DNA of 34,077 bases from CAZIVO01 sp964542765. Its GTDB lineage: Bacteria; Planctomycetota; UBA1135; UBA2386. The stretch lies in assembly GCA_964542765.1 (NCBI GenBank), contig CAZIVO010000030.1, positions 1 to 34,077 on the forward strand, in the 5' to 3' direction. Every line of letters starts with the position of its first letter. The stretch's first letter is position 1. Below the pieces are notes generated by a model. The model was not told the DNA's origin and ran no database searches. It saw only the letters and a program-made list of their open reading frames with translations. Positions 8,659 through 17,115 of this stretch are shown one piece after another. The position numbers were made by a program, and so were the translations under genes.

Positions 8659-9972
8659 ATGGAACGTGTCGACAGGCTCTTCACCCACTGTAGACATCTC
8701 GTCACCCTTGGGGATGGACCTCCTCGTGGTGCACGGCGAGGTCTTCAGGCCATGGCCGAGGTGGGTTTGGTCGAGGACGGTGCGATTGCGGTGCGTGATG
8801 GCCGCGTGGTGGCCACGGGACTGACCGGCGATCTGGCCAAGGAATTCGAAGCCGGGGATGTCATCGACCTGGGTGGTTACACGGTCTTGCCGGGATTCGT
8901 CGATTGCCACACACACCCGATTTTCGTCTCGACCCGCGAGAACGAGTTTCATATGCGCTGCGCGGGCGCCGACTACATGGAGATTGCGCAGGCCGGAGGC
9001 GGCATCCTCAACTCCGCGCAGACGGTTCGCCAGGCATCACTGCAGAGCCTGCAGGAAGCCACGCTCGATCACTTGCAGGGATTTCTCGGGCATGGCACGA
9101 CCACGGTTGAGGCGAAGTCCGGCTACGGCTTGAGTACCGAATCCGAGATCAAGTCGCTTCAAGCGTTGGCCCTCGCTGGAGATCGGAGCCCCTTGACGAT
9201 CCACAGGACATTTCTGGGGGCTCACGAGTTTCCGCTCGGCTATCGCGAAACGCCTGACCAGCGTGAGCAGTATGTTCGCCTTCTGATCGATGAGATGTTG
9301 CCCGCGGCCCGCGATCTGGCGGATTCGTGCGATGTCTTCGCCGAGCCAGGAGTGTTCGACCGCGATCAAGCGCGCCGGGTCATGGAGGCGGCCAAGGATC
9401 TAGGCTATCGCCTGCGGATGCACGTTGATGAGATCGAGCCCATGGCTGGTGCCGAACTTGCGGTCGAGCTGGGTGCTGATTCGGCTGACCATCTTGCATG
9501 CATCTCGCTGGCCGGGCAGGAGGCTCTCGCCAGTTCCGAGACGACTGCGGTTTTGCTGCCCGGAACCACCTTCTTTCTCGGCAAGACAGCCCATGCTCCC
9601 GCACGTTCGCTGATGGAGAAGGGTTGCGCGGTTGCTCTCGCGACCGACTACAACCCTGGTTCGTGCCATACGCAGTCGATGCCCCTGATCATCACCCTCG
9701 CTTGCATCTTGCTGAAGATGACGCCCGAGGAATGTATCCATGCGACAACCATCAATCCGGCAGCTTCTTTGGGCCTCGATCACGAGATTGGCAGCCTGCA
9801 TCCGGGAAAGTGGGCCGACATGGCGGTGCTTGATTTGCCGGGTGGCTACCGGGGTCTCGGCTATACCTTTGGTGGCAATCCAGTGGCGATGACGGTCAAG
9901 CGCGGTGTTGTCGTCGCGGGTCGTTTACACGAGCATGGTGAGGCCGACCGGTTGCCTGTCGACGGTGATTGA
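8659..9972 (+). CDS. hutI: imidazolonepropionase HutI
   Basis: Amidohydrolase of histidine catabolism that opens 4-imidazolone-5-propanoate to N-formimino-L-glutamate. Family motifs in order are GFVDCHTHPIF (first metal site), QAGGGILNSAQTVR, TTTVEAKSGYGL, FLGAHEFP, RMHVDEIEP and ALATDYNPGSCHT. A typical C-terminus follows with INPAASLGLDHEIGSLHPGK. With ATG 8659 the protein has 437 residues, slightly over the usual 400-420. The frame is open to a GTG at 8590, but the extra part is low-complexity and I do not include it. No hutH, hutU or formiminoglutamate gene is in the window, so the gene is isolated from the rest of its pathway here. It converges with the HtrA-type gene, 33 bases apart. 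Confidence 0.95.
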   Translation: MERVDRLFTHCRHLVTLGDGPPRGARRGLQAMAEVGLVEDGAIAVRDGRVVATGLTGDLAKEFEAGDVIDLGGYTVLPGFVDCHTHPIFVSTRENEFHMRCAGADYMEIAQAGGGILNSAQTVRQASLQSLQEATLDHLQGFLGHGTTTVEAKSGYGLSTESEIKSLQALALAGDRSPLTIHRTFLGAHEFPLGYRETPDQREQYVRLLIDEMLPAARDLADSCDVFAEPGVFDRDQARRVMEAAKDLGYRLRMHVDEIEPMAGAELAVELGADSADHLACISLAGQEALASSETTAVLLPGTTFFLGKTAHAPARSLMEKGCAVALATDYNPGSCHTQSMPLIITLACILLKMTPEECIHATTINPAASLGLDHEIGSLHPGKWADMAVLDLPGGYRGLGYTFGGNPVAMTVKRGVVVAGRLHEHGEADRLPVDGD

Positions 9973-10005
9973 ATCTGATCAACTGGACGAGGCTCCGCGC
10001 TGTGT

Positions 10006-11163
10006 CTATCGCTGCTTGCTGAGTTGGACCATCGCCGTCCGTTCCTCGTGCTCGTAGGGGATGCCACGGGTGTAAGCGACCTTGACCACGCCCCCGGCTT
10101 GGCGTTTCTCGAGGATGGCGATGAGGTCTTCGTTTTGGCGAACGGGTTGATCGTCAACGGCAGTAATGACATCGCCACGGCTCAACTGGCCAGTGGTCTC
10201 AGATCGCTGTGGTCCGCGCAAGCCGGCCGCGGCCGCGCCGAGGCCTGCTTTGAGTTCCACGACCTCGGCACCGCTTGGTCGCCCTCGGAATCCGAAGGTT
10301 TGCACGACGACGCCCATGATCGGTCGCGAGGTTTGCGTCTGAATGCTGGAGTTGCCACTGATCAGATCAGGGGCGATGAGATTGATCATGTCCACGGGAA
10401 CGGCGAAACCGATGCCGGCGCTCGTGCCGCTGGGACTGTAGATTGCCGTGTTCATTCCTATCAGCCGACCTGCACTGTCGAGCAGTGGCCCCCCCGAGTT
10501 TCCGGGATTGATTGCGGCGTCGATCTGGATGACGCCGCGGATCGGTGTCCGGACGATCGACTCGATCGTCCGGTTGAGCGCGCTGATGACTCCGGTTGTG
10601 AGGGTGTGGTCGAGGCCGAAAGGGTTGCCGATGGCCAGCACATGTTGACCGACCTTGAGGTTTTCAGAGGCCCCGATCAGGACGGGGCGGAGCCCTTGCG
10701 GAGGGTCGAGGATTTTCAGCACGGCAATGTCGAGTTCTCGCCGGTATCCGACGATTCGCGCCACGTATTCTTTCTGGCTGTCGAGCCGCACCAGGATATT
10801 GCTACCTTCGCGATCTTGGATGACGTGGTGATTTGTCACCACGTAGCCCTTGTCGTCCCAGATAAACCCGGTGCCTGTCCCTTCGGGGCGGCGTGCGATT
10901 CCGTAAAAGGATTCGCGGACGAGAACCTCGGGGCTGGTAATGTGTACGACGGACGAACGGTTGAGTTCGTAGATCTCGATCGTAGTCTTCTCGGCGTCTG
11001 TCAGTGAGCCTCGGGGCGTGACGGGTCGGGGAACCGAGTCGGAAGAACCCCAGTGGCCGGAGGCGAGATATATGGCCATGACCGCGGCTGCCCCGGCAAG
11101 AATCAGAGGCAGGGCAATCGCTGTGCGGGAGGGCGGTACATTTCCGTGGACGGACATTGGCAT
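10006..11163 (-). CDS. HtrA/DegP-type trypsin-like serine protease with PDZ domain
   Basis: Envelope quality-control protease of 385 residues. A single N-terminal hydrophobic segment (about 14-34) anchors or exports it. The trypsin-like domain shows the catalytic triad: His113 in TNHHVI, Asp145 in RRELDIAVLK and Ser223 in INPGNSGGPL. The stretches GTGTGFIWDDKGYVVTNHHV and VLAIGNPFGLDHTLTTGVIS are typical of DegP/DegS. One PDZ domain follows (about 275-380), with LSRGDVITAVDDQPV. A single PDZ and an apparent membrane anchor make it more like DegS or the planctomycete HtrA-like proteins than DegP with two PDZ domains. It diverges from der, sharing a 107-base intergenic region. Confidence 0.93.
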   Translation of the reverse strand: MPMSVHGNVPPSRTAIALPLILAGAAAVMAIYLASGHWGSSDSVPRPVTPRGSLTDAEKTTIEIYELNRSSVVHITSPEVLVRESFYGIARRPEGTGTGFIWDDKGYVVTNHHVIQDREGSNILVRLDSQKEYVARIVGYRRELDIAVLKILDPPQGLRPVLIGASENLKVGQHVLAIGNPFGLDHTLTTGVISALNRTIESIVRTPIRGVIQIDAAINPGNSGGPLLDSAGRLIGMNTAIYSPSGTSAGIGFAVPVDMINLIAPDLISGNSSIQTQTSRPIMGVVVQTFGFRGRPSGAEVVELKAGLGAAAAGLRGPQRSETTGQLSRGDVITAVDDQPVRQNEDLIAILEKRQAGGVVKVAYTRGIPYEHEERTAMVQLSKQR

Positions 11164-11270
11164 TCAGATTCCAGTATCTGTGTACATCTTATAGCTGTGT
11201 ATCGCGATCATAGGCCGATCATGATGCACTGAGAGAGAAAGCTCGTCGGTCATAGGTTTCATCTTTTTCC
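11164..11270. promoter_or_regulatory. divergent promoter region htrA-like / der
   Basis: This 107-base spacer between two divergent starts must hold both promoters. It contains an AT-rich TTATAG at about 11190 that could be a -10 element and two copies of CGATCAT. No clear -35 partner or Shine-Dalgarno sequence before der was found. Confidence 0.3.
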
Positions 11271-12605
11271 ATGTCTCTTCCCCGAGTTGTCATTGTTGGG
11301 CGTCCGAACGTCGGAAAGTCCAGCCTGTTGAATCGCCTCATCGGTCGGCGTGTTTCGATTGTCGAGCCGACAGCTGGGGTGACGCGTGATCGGGTCAGCG
11401 CTGATCTGAAGTGGGGGGATCGCCGTTTTGAACTGGTGGATACCGGTGGGCTTGGGCTTGTTGATGAAGTTCTCCTGCGGGATCACATCGAGACCCAGAT
11501 AGAAGTGGCGCTCCATGATTGTTGCCTGGTCTTGTTTCTCGTTGACGGCAAGGAGGGTCTGGTTCCGAGCGATCAGATGGTTGCTGATCGACTGCGCCGC
11601 CTGAACAAGCCAGTCGTTCTGGTTGCGAACAAGGTTGAATCCAGATGGGATGAGTTTTCGGTTCATGAGTGGGCGCGAATAGGTTTTGGTGATGCTCTTG
11701 CGGTCAGTGCGGTGGAGGGCTTCGGCATGTCGGTCTTGATGGATCGGATTGTCGATATGCTGCCCGAGAAGTCTGAGGCCGAAGAGCTTGATCACGATGA
11801 GACGCTTCGGTTTTCGATTGTTGGCAAGCGTAACTCGGGGAAGTCGACGCTCGTCAATCAGTTGGTAGGTGAAGATCGGGTCATTGTTTCCGAAATTCCA
11901 GGAACGACTCGCGATGCTGTAGATGTCGCCTTCGAGTATGAAAACTGCAAGATGATTGCGATTGACACAGCTGGGGTTCGCAAGAAACGAAGCATCCAGG
12001 ACGCTATTGAATACTACTCTTACAGCCGAGCGGTCGAGAGCATCCGCCGCTCCAGCGTTGTGATGCACTTGTTCGATATCACTGCGGACATCAGTCAAGT
12101 TGACAAGAAGCTCGCTGCCTTTTGCGTGGAGAATTACAGACCTTCGATCCTGGTGGGGAACAAGGTGGATCTGGCGGACGATCTGGAGTTGGGCCGATGG
12201 GATGGTTATATCCGGCAGCAACTGAAGGGCCTTTGGTATGCGCCTGTCATCTTTGCCTCGGCGCTGGATGCGACCAACCTCAGCGAGACCCTCAGTATCA
12301 TCCTCGACCTCCGGGCGCAGGCGCGCACCCAGATCCCGACTGCGCGACTCAATGAGGTTTTGCAGGAGGCTCGGAATAAACTACAACCGCGAAATCGCGG
12401 CCTGATCCCGAAGATGTTTTATGCGACTCAGGTTGGCACCGAGCCTTTGACGATTCTGATCTTCGTGAACGAACCCCGTCTATTTCGTGGTCAGTATGAC
12501 CGTTACTTGCAGAACCGGTTGCGTGAGGTTTTTGACTGCCGCGAGGTTCCCATCAAGCTGCTTTTCCGTCGCCGAGAAAAGGTTGCTCTGGACCCGTTAG
12601 GTTGA
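11271..12605 (+). CDS. der: ribosome biogenesis GTPase Der (EngA)
   Basis: Essential double-GTPase that acts in maturation of the large ribosomal subunit. The 444-residue product has the full family layout. The first G domain carries GRPNVGKS (10-17), TAGVTRD, DTGG (57-60) and NKVE (120-123). The second G domain carries GKRNSGKS (185-192), PGTTRD, DTAGVRKK (232-239) and NKVD. A C-terminal KH-like domain contains FVNEPRLFRGQYDRYLQNRL. Two small departures are the NKxD motif of the first domain reading NKVE, and the second P-loop carrying KR where GxPN is usual. A glycosyltransferase gene starts two bases after the stop, so the two are probably co-transcribed. Confidence 0.97.
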   Translation: MSLPRVVIVGRPNVGKSSLLNRLIGRRVSIVEPTAGVTRDRVSADLKWGDRRFELVDTGGLGLVDEVLLRDHIETQIEVALHDCCLVLFLVDGKEGLVPSDQMVADRLRRLNKPVVLVANKVESRWDEFSVHEWARIGFGDALAVSAVEGFGMSVLMDRIVDMLPEKSEAEELDHDETLRFSIVGKRNSGKSTLVNQLVGEDRVIVSEIPGTTRDAVDVAFEYENCKMIAIDTAGVRKKRSIQDAIEYYSYSRAVESIRRSSVVMHLFDITADISQVDKKLAAFCVENYRPSILVGNKVDLADDLELGRWDGYIRQQLKGLWYAPVIFASALDATNLSETLSIILDLRAQARTQIPTARLNEVLQEARNKLQPRNRGLIPKMFYATQVGTEPLTILIFVNEPRLFRGQYDRYLQNRLREVFDCREVPIKLLFRRREKVALDPLG

Positions 12606-12607
12606 GG

Positions 12608-13369
12608 ATGACCAAGGACAGAGAATACAAGGTAGCGGTTTGCATGCCGGCTTACTTCGCCGCGAAGACTCTTCGTGACGCGGTCAGTGAGATTCCTCTT
12701 GGCTGTTACGACGATCTGATCTTGGGAGATGATGCCAGTACGGACGGAACGGCGGAACTGGCTGAAGAACTCGGCCTTTTCGTGGTGCGCAGTCCGCAAA
12801 ACCGAGGCTATGGCGGCAACCAGAAACAGATCTATCAAGCCGCCCTGGATCGTGGAGCCGATGTGATCGTCATGCTGCATCCGGACGGCCAGTACGATGC
12901 GTCGCTGATCCCTGGCTTCGTTGATTTCGTTGCTCGAGGCACAGCTGACATGATGTTGGGTAACCGTATCCGCACACGTCGAGAGTGCTTGAAGGGCGGC
13001 ATGCCTGTCTGGAAATACTTCTGTAACCGGTGTCTTACGATTTTCGAGAATGTTGTCTTCGGTCAGAACCTGGGTGAATTTCATTCGGGGTTCAGGGTCT
13101 ATCGAGCGGAATTGCTGAAGGCGATTCCTTTCCACGACAACAGCGAGGACTTCGTTTTCGACTCCGAATTGATTGCCCAGGCTGTTCACCATGGATTCAA
13201 GGTTGGCGATGCGCCGATGCCTGTCCGTTACTTCCCGGAAGCCTCGAGCATCAGCTTCAAGCGGAGCTTGCGCTACGGCACGACAACCGTGTTGACGGCG
13301 CTGAAGTTCGTGCTGCAGCGGACCAGATTGTTCCGTTTCAGGATATTCAGGCAAAGCGCCGGGGACTGA
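12608..13369 (+). CDS. DPM1-like family 2 glycosyltransferase
   Basis: Cytosolic or membrane-associated GT2 enzyme of 253 residues, likely transferring a sugar from a nucleotide donor to a lipid phosphate or similar acceptor. The GT-A fold is shown by VAVCMPAYFAAKTL at the start, LGDDASTDGT (39-48), NRGYGGNQKQIYQAAL, and HPDGQYD (91-97), which holds the metal/nucleotide aspartates. FHSGFRVYR (159-167) and DFVFDSELI follow. This motif set is typical of the dolichyl-phosphate-mannose-synthase-like subgroup. The C-terminus lacks membrane helices. ATG 12608 is preferred. A TTG at 12602 overlapping the der stop codon would add only two residues. The link to der is positional, and I infer no shared function. 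Confidence 0.88.
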   Translation: MTKDREYKVAVCMPAYFAAKTLRDAVSEIPLGCYDDLILGDDASTDGTAELAEELGLFVVRSPQNRGYGGNQKQIYQAALDRGADVIVMLHPDGQYDASLIPGFVDFVARGTADMMLGNRIRTRRECLKGGMPVWKYFCNRCLTIFENVVFGQNLGEFHSGFRVYRAELLKAIPFHDNSEDFVFDSELIAQAVHHGFKVGDAPMPVRYFPEASSISFKRSLRYGTTTVLTALKFVLQRTRLFRFRIFRQSAGD

Positions 13370-13532
13370 CTCGTGCCTTGGAAGTCCTGCCACCTGGTTC
13401 GGGACCCAGCGCACCACCGCTTCGGTGCTGCAGGAAGCCAAACGAACATCGCACGCCATTTTGCCGATGGCGTGCGATGAGTGATCCGAGCTGGACGGCC
13501 CCGCCCGCTCGGGTGAGCGGATAGGAGCGGCC
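13370..13532. other. convergent spacer with a 13-bp perfect inverted repeat
   Basis: The spacer lies between the ends of the glycosyltransferase (plus) and kelch (minus) genes. It contains CATCGCACGCCAT (13447-13459), a 7-base loop, and ATGGCGTGCGATG (13467-13479). No T-run follows on either strand, so it would be a rho-assisted or unusual bidirectional terminator, or a protein-binding palindrome. Confidence 0.6.
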
Positions 13533-15077
13533 TCAGCGATAGAAGAGGAAGGTGTAGTTGCTCGCCAGCTTCTTCGAGTCTTGTCCGCCGATGATCTGGA
13601 TCTGGCCCATTGGCGTCTCGAAGGATGCGTAGGAGGCCAATGCTCTGGGCAGGTTGGGACCCGCAGCCCATGTATCGGTCTTCGCATCGTAGATCTCGCA
13701 CGTGATCAAGCCGATCGAGTTGACCAGATCACCCTTGAAGCCACCCATATTGATGTACTTGCCGTTGCCGAGCGAATACATGTCGCCGAAGGCGCGGAGT
13801 TCTTTCATTGGCGCTGCTGCCAACCATTTGTTGGCCGTGGAGTCGTAGATCTCGCACTTGTTCGTTGGCGTTCCCGGATTGGTCAAGGAAATGGTTTCAC
13901 CACCACCGGCGAGCATGAACTTGCCGCCACCGAGGTCGTGATGTGCGTAAGCGGCGCGCGGAGTGATCATCGTCGGTCCTGCGGAAATAGTGTTCGTCTT
14001 CGGGTCATAGACATCGCAGGTGGCGAAGACATTCGGGATCCTCACCTTGAAGACGGGATGGACGATCCAGCCAACGCCACCGCAGATCAGCAGCTTGCCG
14101 TTGGGCAGCCAGATGCACTCGAGAGAGGCGCGCGGCGACGAGAGGATGGGTCCCTTGGTCCACTTGGCGGTCTTGGGGTCGTAGATCTCGGTCGTATCGA
14201 GCGTGGAGTTCAAGATCGTCAGGAAGTTTCCGCCCTGGCCAGGCAGGGAGTAACCTCCCAGTGCGAGGATCTTGCCGCTGGGCAAGAGGTAGCAACGGTG
14301 CCCCGAGCGCTTTTCGTTCATGCTCGTGGTCGTTGTGAACTGCATCTTTTGGGGATCCCAGATTTCGGCTGCGTTCGACGGGCTATTTTGAATGTCGAGC
14401 CCGCCGGTGATCAGCCAGCGTCCGTCGGCCATTTCAGTCGCTTGATTCAGCGAGTGTTCGGTTTTCATGTCCGGACCCGGGACCCATGTGTCGGTCTTCA
14501 CGTCGTAGATCTCGGAACTCTTGAGTGCGATCTGCGCCAGGATGCCACCTTGTCCGCCGCCGGCAATCATCCAGCGGTGATCCCTGGTCGGTAGAATCTC
14601 ACCGAAGGAGCGTGGGGTTTTCAACTTGGCACCGCGATCGCGGAAGGTGCCTTTCGGCGCAAGGCGGGTAGCGGTGGGGTTGCTGAGGCTGCCGACGAGG
14701 TATTTGGTGCCGGGGAGTTGGATGCCGTGCCAGTAAATGGTGGCACCATCGAAGCTCTTGTTATTGGGCACCGGGAGGGGCGGCGTGGTCACCATGTTCT
14801 TGGGTGGCAAGAAGATGCCCCGTGGGCTCTGTGCCAGAGATTCGGTGCCGACATAGAGAAGGCGTGGGTCGCGGGGGTCGACGATCGACAGGGGTGTGGG
14901 GCCCTTTGTGATGCTGATCAAGAAGACGCCGGTGTTGCCGACTTTCGATGGTCCCATCGAGAGCTTGATGAAACCGGGGAATGAACCGCCCTCGGCGACA
15001 AGCTTGATATCTTGGGCTGGAGCCAGCGTGGAGAGGGCTGCGAGGATGGCAGACGAGGCGAGGTGTGTTCTCAGCAT
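13533..15077 (-). CDS. secreted kelch-repeat protein A
   Basis: Exported protein of 514 residues of unknown function. ATG 15077 is chosen because it begins a clean signal peptide (LASSAILAALSTLAPAQ). The frame is open further upstream to 15167, but that part is not signal-like. After an N-terminal domain of about 160 residues (GPTPLSIVDPRDPRLLYVG, PVPNNKSFDGATIYWHGIQL) come six kelch repeats. Each has the form EIYDxxTxxWxxGPxM followed by a loop and a GG strand, so the fold should be a six-bladed beta-propeller. The last blade reads ETPMGQIQIIGGQ. It lies directly downstream of a paralogue of exactly the same length on the same strand, 248 bases away. Kelch propellers often bind or oxidise glycans (galactose oxidase type), but no copper-site residues can be asserted. 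Confidence 0.85.
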   Translation of the reverse strand: MLRTHLASSAILAALSTLAPAQDIKLVAEGGSFPGFIKLSMGPSKVGNTGVFLISITKGPTPLSIVDPRDPRLLYVGTESLAQSPRGIFLPPKNMVTTPPLPVPNNKSFDGATIYWHGIQLPGTKYLVGSLSNPTATRLAPKGTFRDRGAKLKTPRSFGEILPTRDHRWMIAGGGQGGILAQIALKSSEIYDVKTDTWVPGPDMKTEHSLNQATEMADGRWLITGGLDIQNSPSNAAEIWDPQKMQFTTTTSMNEKRSGHRCYLLPSGKILALGGYSLPGQGGNFLTILNSTLDTTEIYDPKTAKWTKGPILSSPRASLECIWLPNGKLLICGGVGWIVHPVFKVRIPNVFATCDVYDPKTNTISAGPTMITPRAAYAHHDLGGGKFMLAGGGETISLTNPGTPTNKCEIYDSTANKWLAAAPMKELRAFGDMYSLGNGKYINMGGFKGDLVNSIGLITCEIYDAKTDTWAAGPNLPRALASYASFETPMGQIQIIGGQDSKKLASNYTFLFYR

Positions 15078-15325
15078 GGTGAAGACGTTCCTTGTTTCTG
15101 AGGCGAGCGATTCTCTGAGGCGATCCGATGAAGATGCGGGAGAAGAACAGGTTAACAGAGTCAGCACAATCTCCCAACTGCCCCGGACCCGAGGAGAATC
15201 ATCCTAAATCCGGTGAGTTGGGAGGAGATTGCGGTCTGCCGTGTTCGGAGTCTGTGTGAGTGTGGGACACGGCCGAGAGATCGAAGCCACGGAGGCTTTC
15301 CCCCGCGAGCTTTGTCGGCGCAGGA
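15078..15325. other. spacer between the two kelch genes
   Basis: These 248 bases hold no supported gene. A 6-base inverted repeat (CCGTGT/ACACGG, near 15240-15280, with a long loop) is too weak to call. It probably contains the promoter or leader of kelch protein A. Confidence 0.35.
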
Positions 15326-16870
15326 TTACCGGTAAAAGAGTTCCGACGAGAAGCTGCCGAGGTTGCGCGCTCCTTGTCCGGAAATGAATTGGATCTGGCC
15401 CATGGGAGTCTCGAAGGCGGCGGGACCTGCCCGGGGGGTGGTCAGGTTCGGGCCGCGGGACCACTTGCCGGTCTTGGCATCGAAGATCTCGCACGATTGA
15501 AGGGCGTTCAGGCCGACCAGCGAGCCATTGGCGCCGCCGACATGAAGGCTTTTGCCATTCCCGAGGTCGAAGGCTTGATGGAACATGCGGGCCTGGGACA
15601 TGGCGCCTGCCGAAGTCCACTGGTTGGTGCGCGAATCATAGATCTCGGCTTTGTTCGTGGGCGCTCCCGGAGCGGTGACGGTCATCGAAGAACCGCCGCC
15701 CGCGATCAGCCAACGATGGGGGTCCAACCGTATTGAGGAGTAGCCGCCATGCGGGTCGGCCATCGCCGGGCCCTTGGTGATCTTGCCGGTCTTCGGATCG
15801 AAGATGTCGCATTCCTTCAGCAGTGCCGGGATTTTGATCGGGCCGATGAAGTTCCACCCCGCGCCGCCTGCGACCAAGATCCTGCCATCGGCCAGTTTCA
15901 TGTGCGTGTGCTGGATACGGGGATGGTTCATGTCCGGCCCGCGTGTCCATGTGTTGGTTTTCGGATCGTAGATCTCGGTTTCGTAGAGTGTCGACAGGAG
16001 AACCGTCACGATGTTGCCCGCGTTGGGAGGTTTCGAGATCCCGCCGGTCACCCAGACCTTGCCGTTGGGCAATAGGGTCGCCATGTGACCTCCTCGCTTG
16101 TAGATCATCGGGGCGATTCTTGAGAACTTCTGGGTCTTGGGGTCCCAGACCTCAACGGTGTCTTGGGGAGCTTGCTGGACATCGAGCCCACCCGCCAGCA
16201 TCCATCGCCCGTCCAGCAATTCGGTGACCGAATGAATGGTGCGCTCCGTGGTCAGGTCGGGGCCCTTCGTCCATCGGTCATTGACGACGTCGTAGATCTC
16301 CGAACTCTTCAGCGGAACCTGCGACATGATGTTGCCTTGGCCGCCGGCGGATACCATCCACTGCCCATTTCCGTAGGGGAGGACCGTCGCGAAGGCTCGT
16401 GTGGTGGTCAGCTTCGCACCGCGGTCGCGGAAGGTCCCCTTGGCTCCAAAACGTGTGACCGCTGGATTGCTGAGTCGCCCGATGAGATGCTTCGTTCCCG
16501 GGAAGTCGATACCGTGATAGAAGACCGTAGCATCCTTGAAGCCAGGTTTGTTCGGGACCTTCATCACCGGCGTTTTGAAGCTGAGGCTCGGTGGCAGGAA
16601 AACTCCGCCCCAACTGAGTCCGAGAAGCTGATGGCCGACCAGAAGCAATCGTGGATCACTGGGATCGATCAGAGATAGTGGCGTTGGACCGGGGGTGATT
16701 CCCAGAAGGATGGCACAGCCCTTTCCGGTTTTTCCCGGACCGAGTTCCAGTTGCAGAGTGCCGGGATAGGTTCCACCTCTCGCTTCCAGTTTCAGATCCT
16801 GGGCTTTGCCCGAAGGGGCGTTGGCGGCGAAAAGATAGAATGCGGTTATGGCAAAGGTTCGGGAGCGCAC
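15326..16870 (-). CDS. secreted kelch-repeat protein B
   Basis: Paralogue of the neighbouring kelch protein, also 514 residues. The signal peptide ends near SGKAQ (residue 24). The N-terminal domain matches its neighbour: GPTPLSLIDPSDPRLLLVG, KVPNKPGFKDATVFYHGIDF, then TFRDRGAKLTTTRAF. Six kelch units follow, for example TEIYDPKTNTWTRGPDM and LADGRILVAGG. The final blade starts CEIFDAKTGKWSRGPNL and the protein ends LFYR, as does protein A. The two are clearly a tandem duplication that has diverged widely in sequence while conserving length and blade number. The function is unknown. A role at the cell surface in carbohydrate or protein binding is inferred only from the fold and signal peptide. 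Confidence 0.85.
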   Translation of the reverse strand: MRSRTFAITAFYLFAANAPSGKAQDLKLEARGGTYPGTLQLELGPGKTGKGCAILLGITPGPTPLSLIDPSDPRLLLVGHQLLGLSWGGVFLPPSLSFKTPVMKVPNKPGFKDATVFYHGIDFPGTKHLIGRLSNPAVTRFGAKGTFRDRGAKLTTTRAFATVLPYGNGQWMVSAGGQGNIMSQVPLKSSEIYDVVNDRWTKGPDLTTERTIHSVTELLDGRWMLAGGLDVQQAPQDTVEVWDPKTQKFSRIAPMIYKRGGHMATLLPNGKVWVTGGISKPPNAGNIVTVLLSTLYETEIYDPKTNTWTRGPDMNHPRIQHTHMKLADGRILVAGGAGWNFIGPIKIPALLKECDIFDPKTGKITKGPAMADPHGGYSSIRLDPHRWLIAGGGSSMTVTAPGAPTNKAEIYDSRTNQWTSAGAMSQARMFHQAFDLGNGKSLHVGGANGSLVGLNALQSCEIFDAKTGKWSRGPNLTTPRAGPAAFETPMGQIQFISGQGARNLGSFSSELFYR

Positions 16871-17071
16871 GTTCGATCCTCCACGATCGTGTGTTGCTTC
16901 AGATGTGATTGTCCGTCGACCCTCAGAAAGTCTCGGAGCGCCGCCTATCTTATCGCCACACGCAATCTCGCGAGAGGTTGTGTGTGATGTGACCCGAAAA
17001 ATCCTGCTTCCGGCATGGAGGATCGTCGTGGTGAGAAGGAGAAAGTTACGGTGAAAGGGAAGGTTAGGGTG

Positions 17072-17115
17072 TTGCCCGCGGGCAATAATGAATCAAGCTT
17101 CAGTTCCGAAGCTTG
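17072..17115 (-). terminator. candidate terminator/palindromes at the HAD gene 3' end
   Basis: Reading the minus strand, CAAGCTTC (17115-17108) pairs with GAAGCTTG (17101-17094) across a 6-base loop, overlapping the stop codon, and is followed by ATTCATTATT. A 14-base perfect palindrome TTGCCCGCGGGCAA (17072-17085) comes next. There is no strong T-run, so terminator function is tentative. Confidence 0.4.

Noticed and set aside
11259..12221. 320-codon minus-strand open frame opposite der
   Set aside because: Antisense to a highly conserved gene; no domain visible.
12503..13687. 394-codon minus-strand open frame across the end of der, the glycosyltransferase and part of kelch A
   Set aside because: It spans three real coding regions and a hairpin and has no family signal.
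13581..14594. 337-codon plus-strand open frame opposite kelch A
   Set aside because: Antisense repeat-derived frame; its regularity comes from the kelch repeats.
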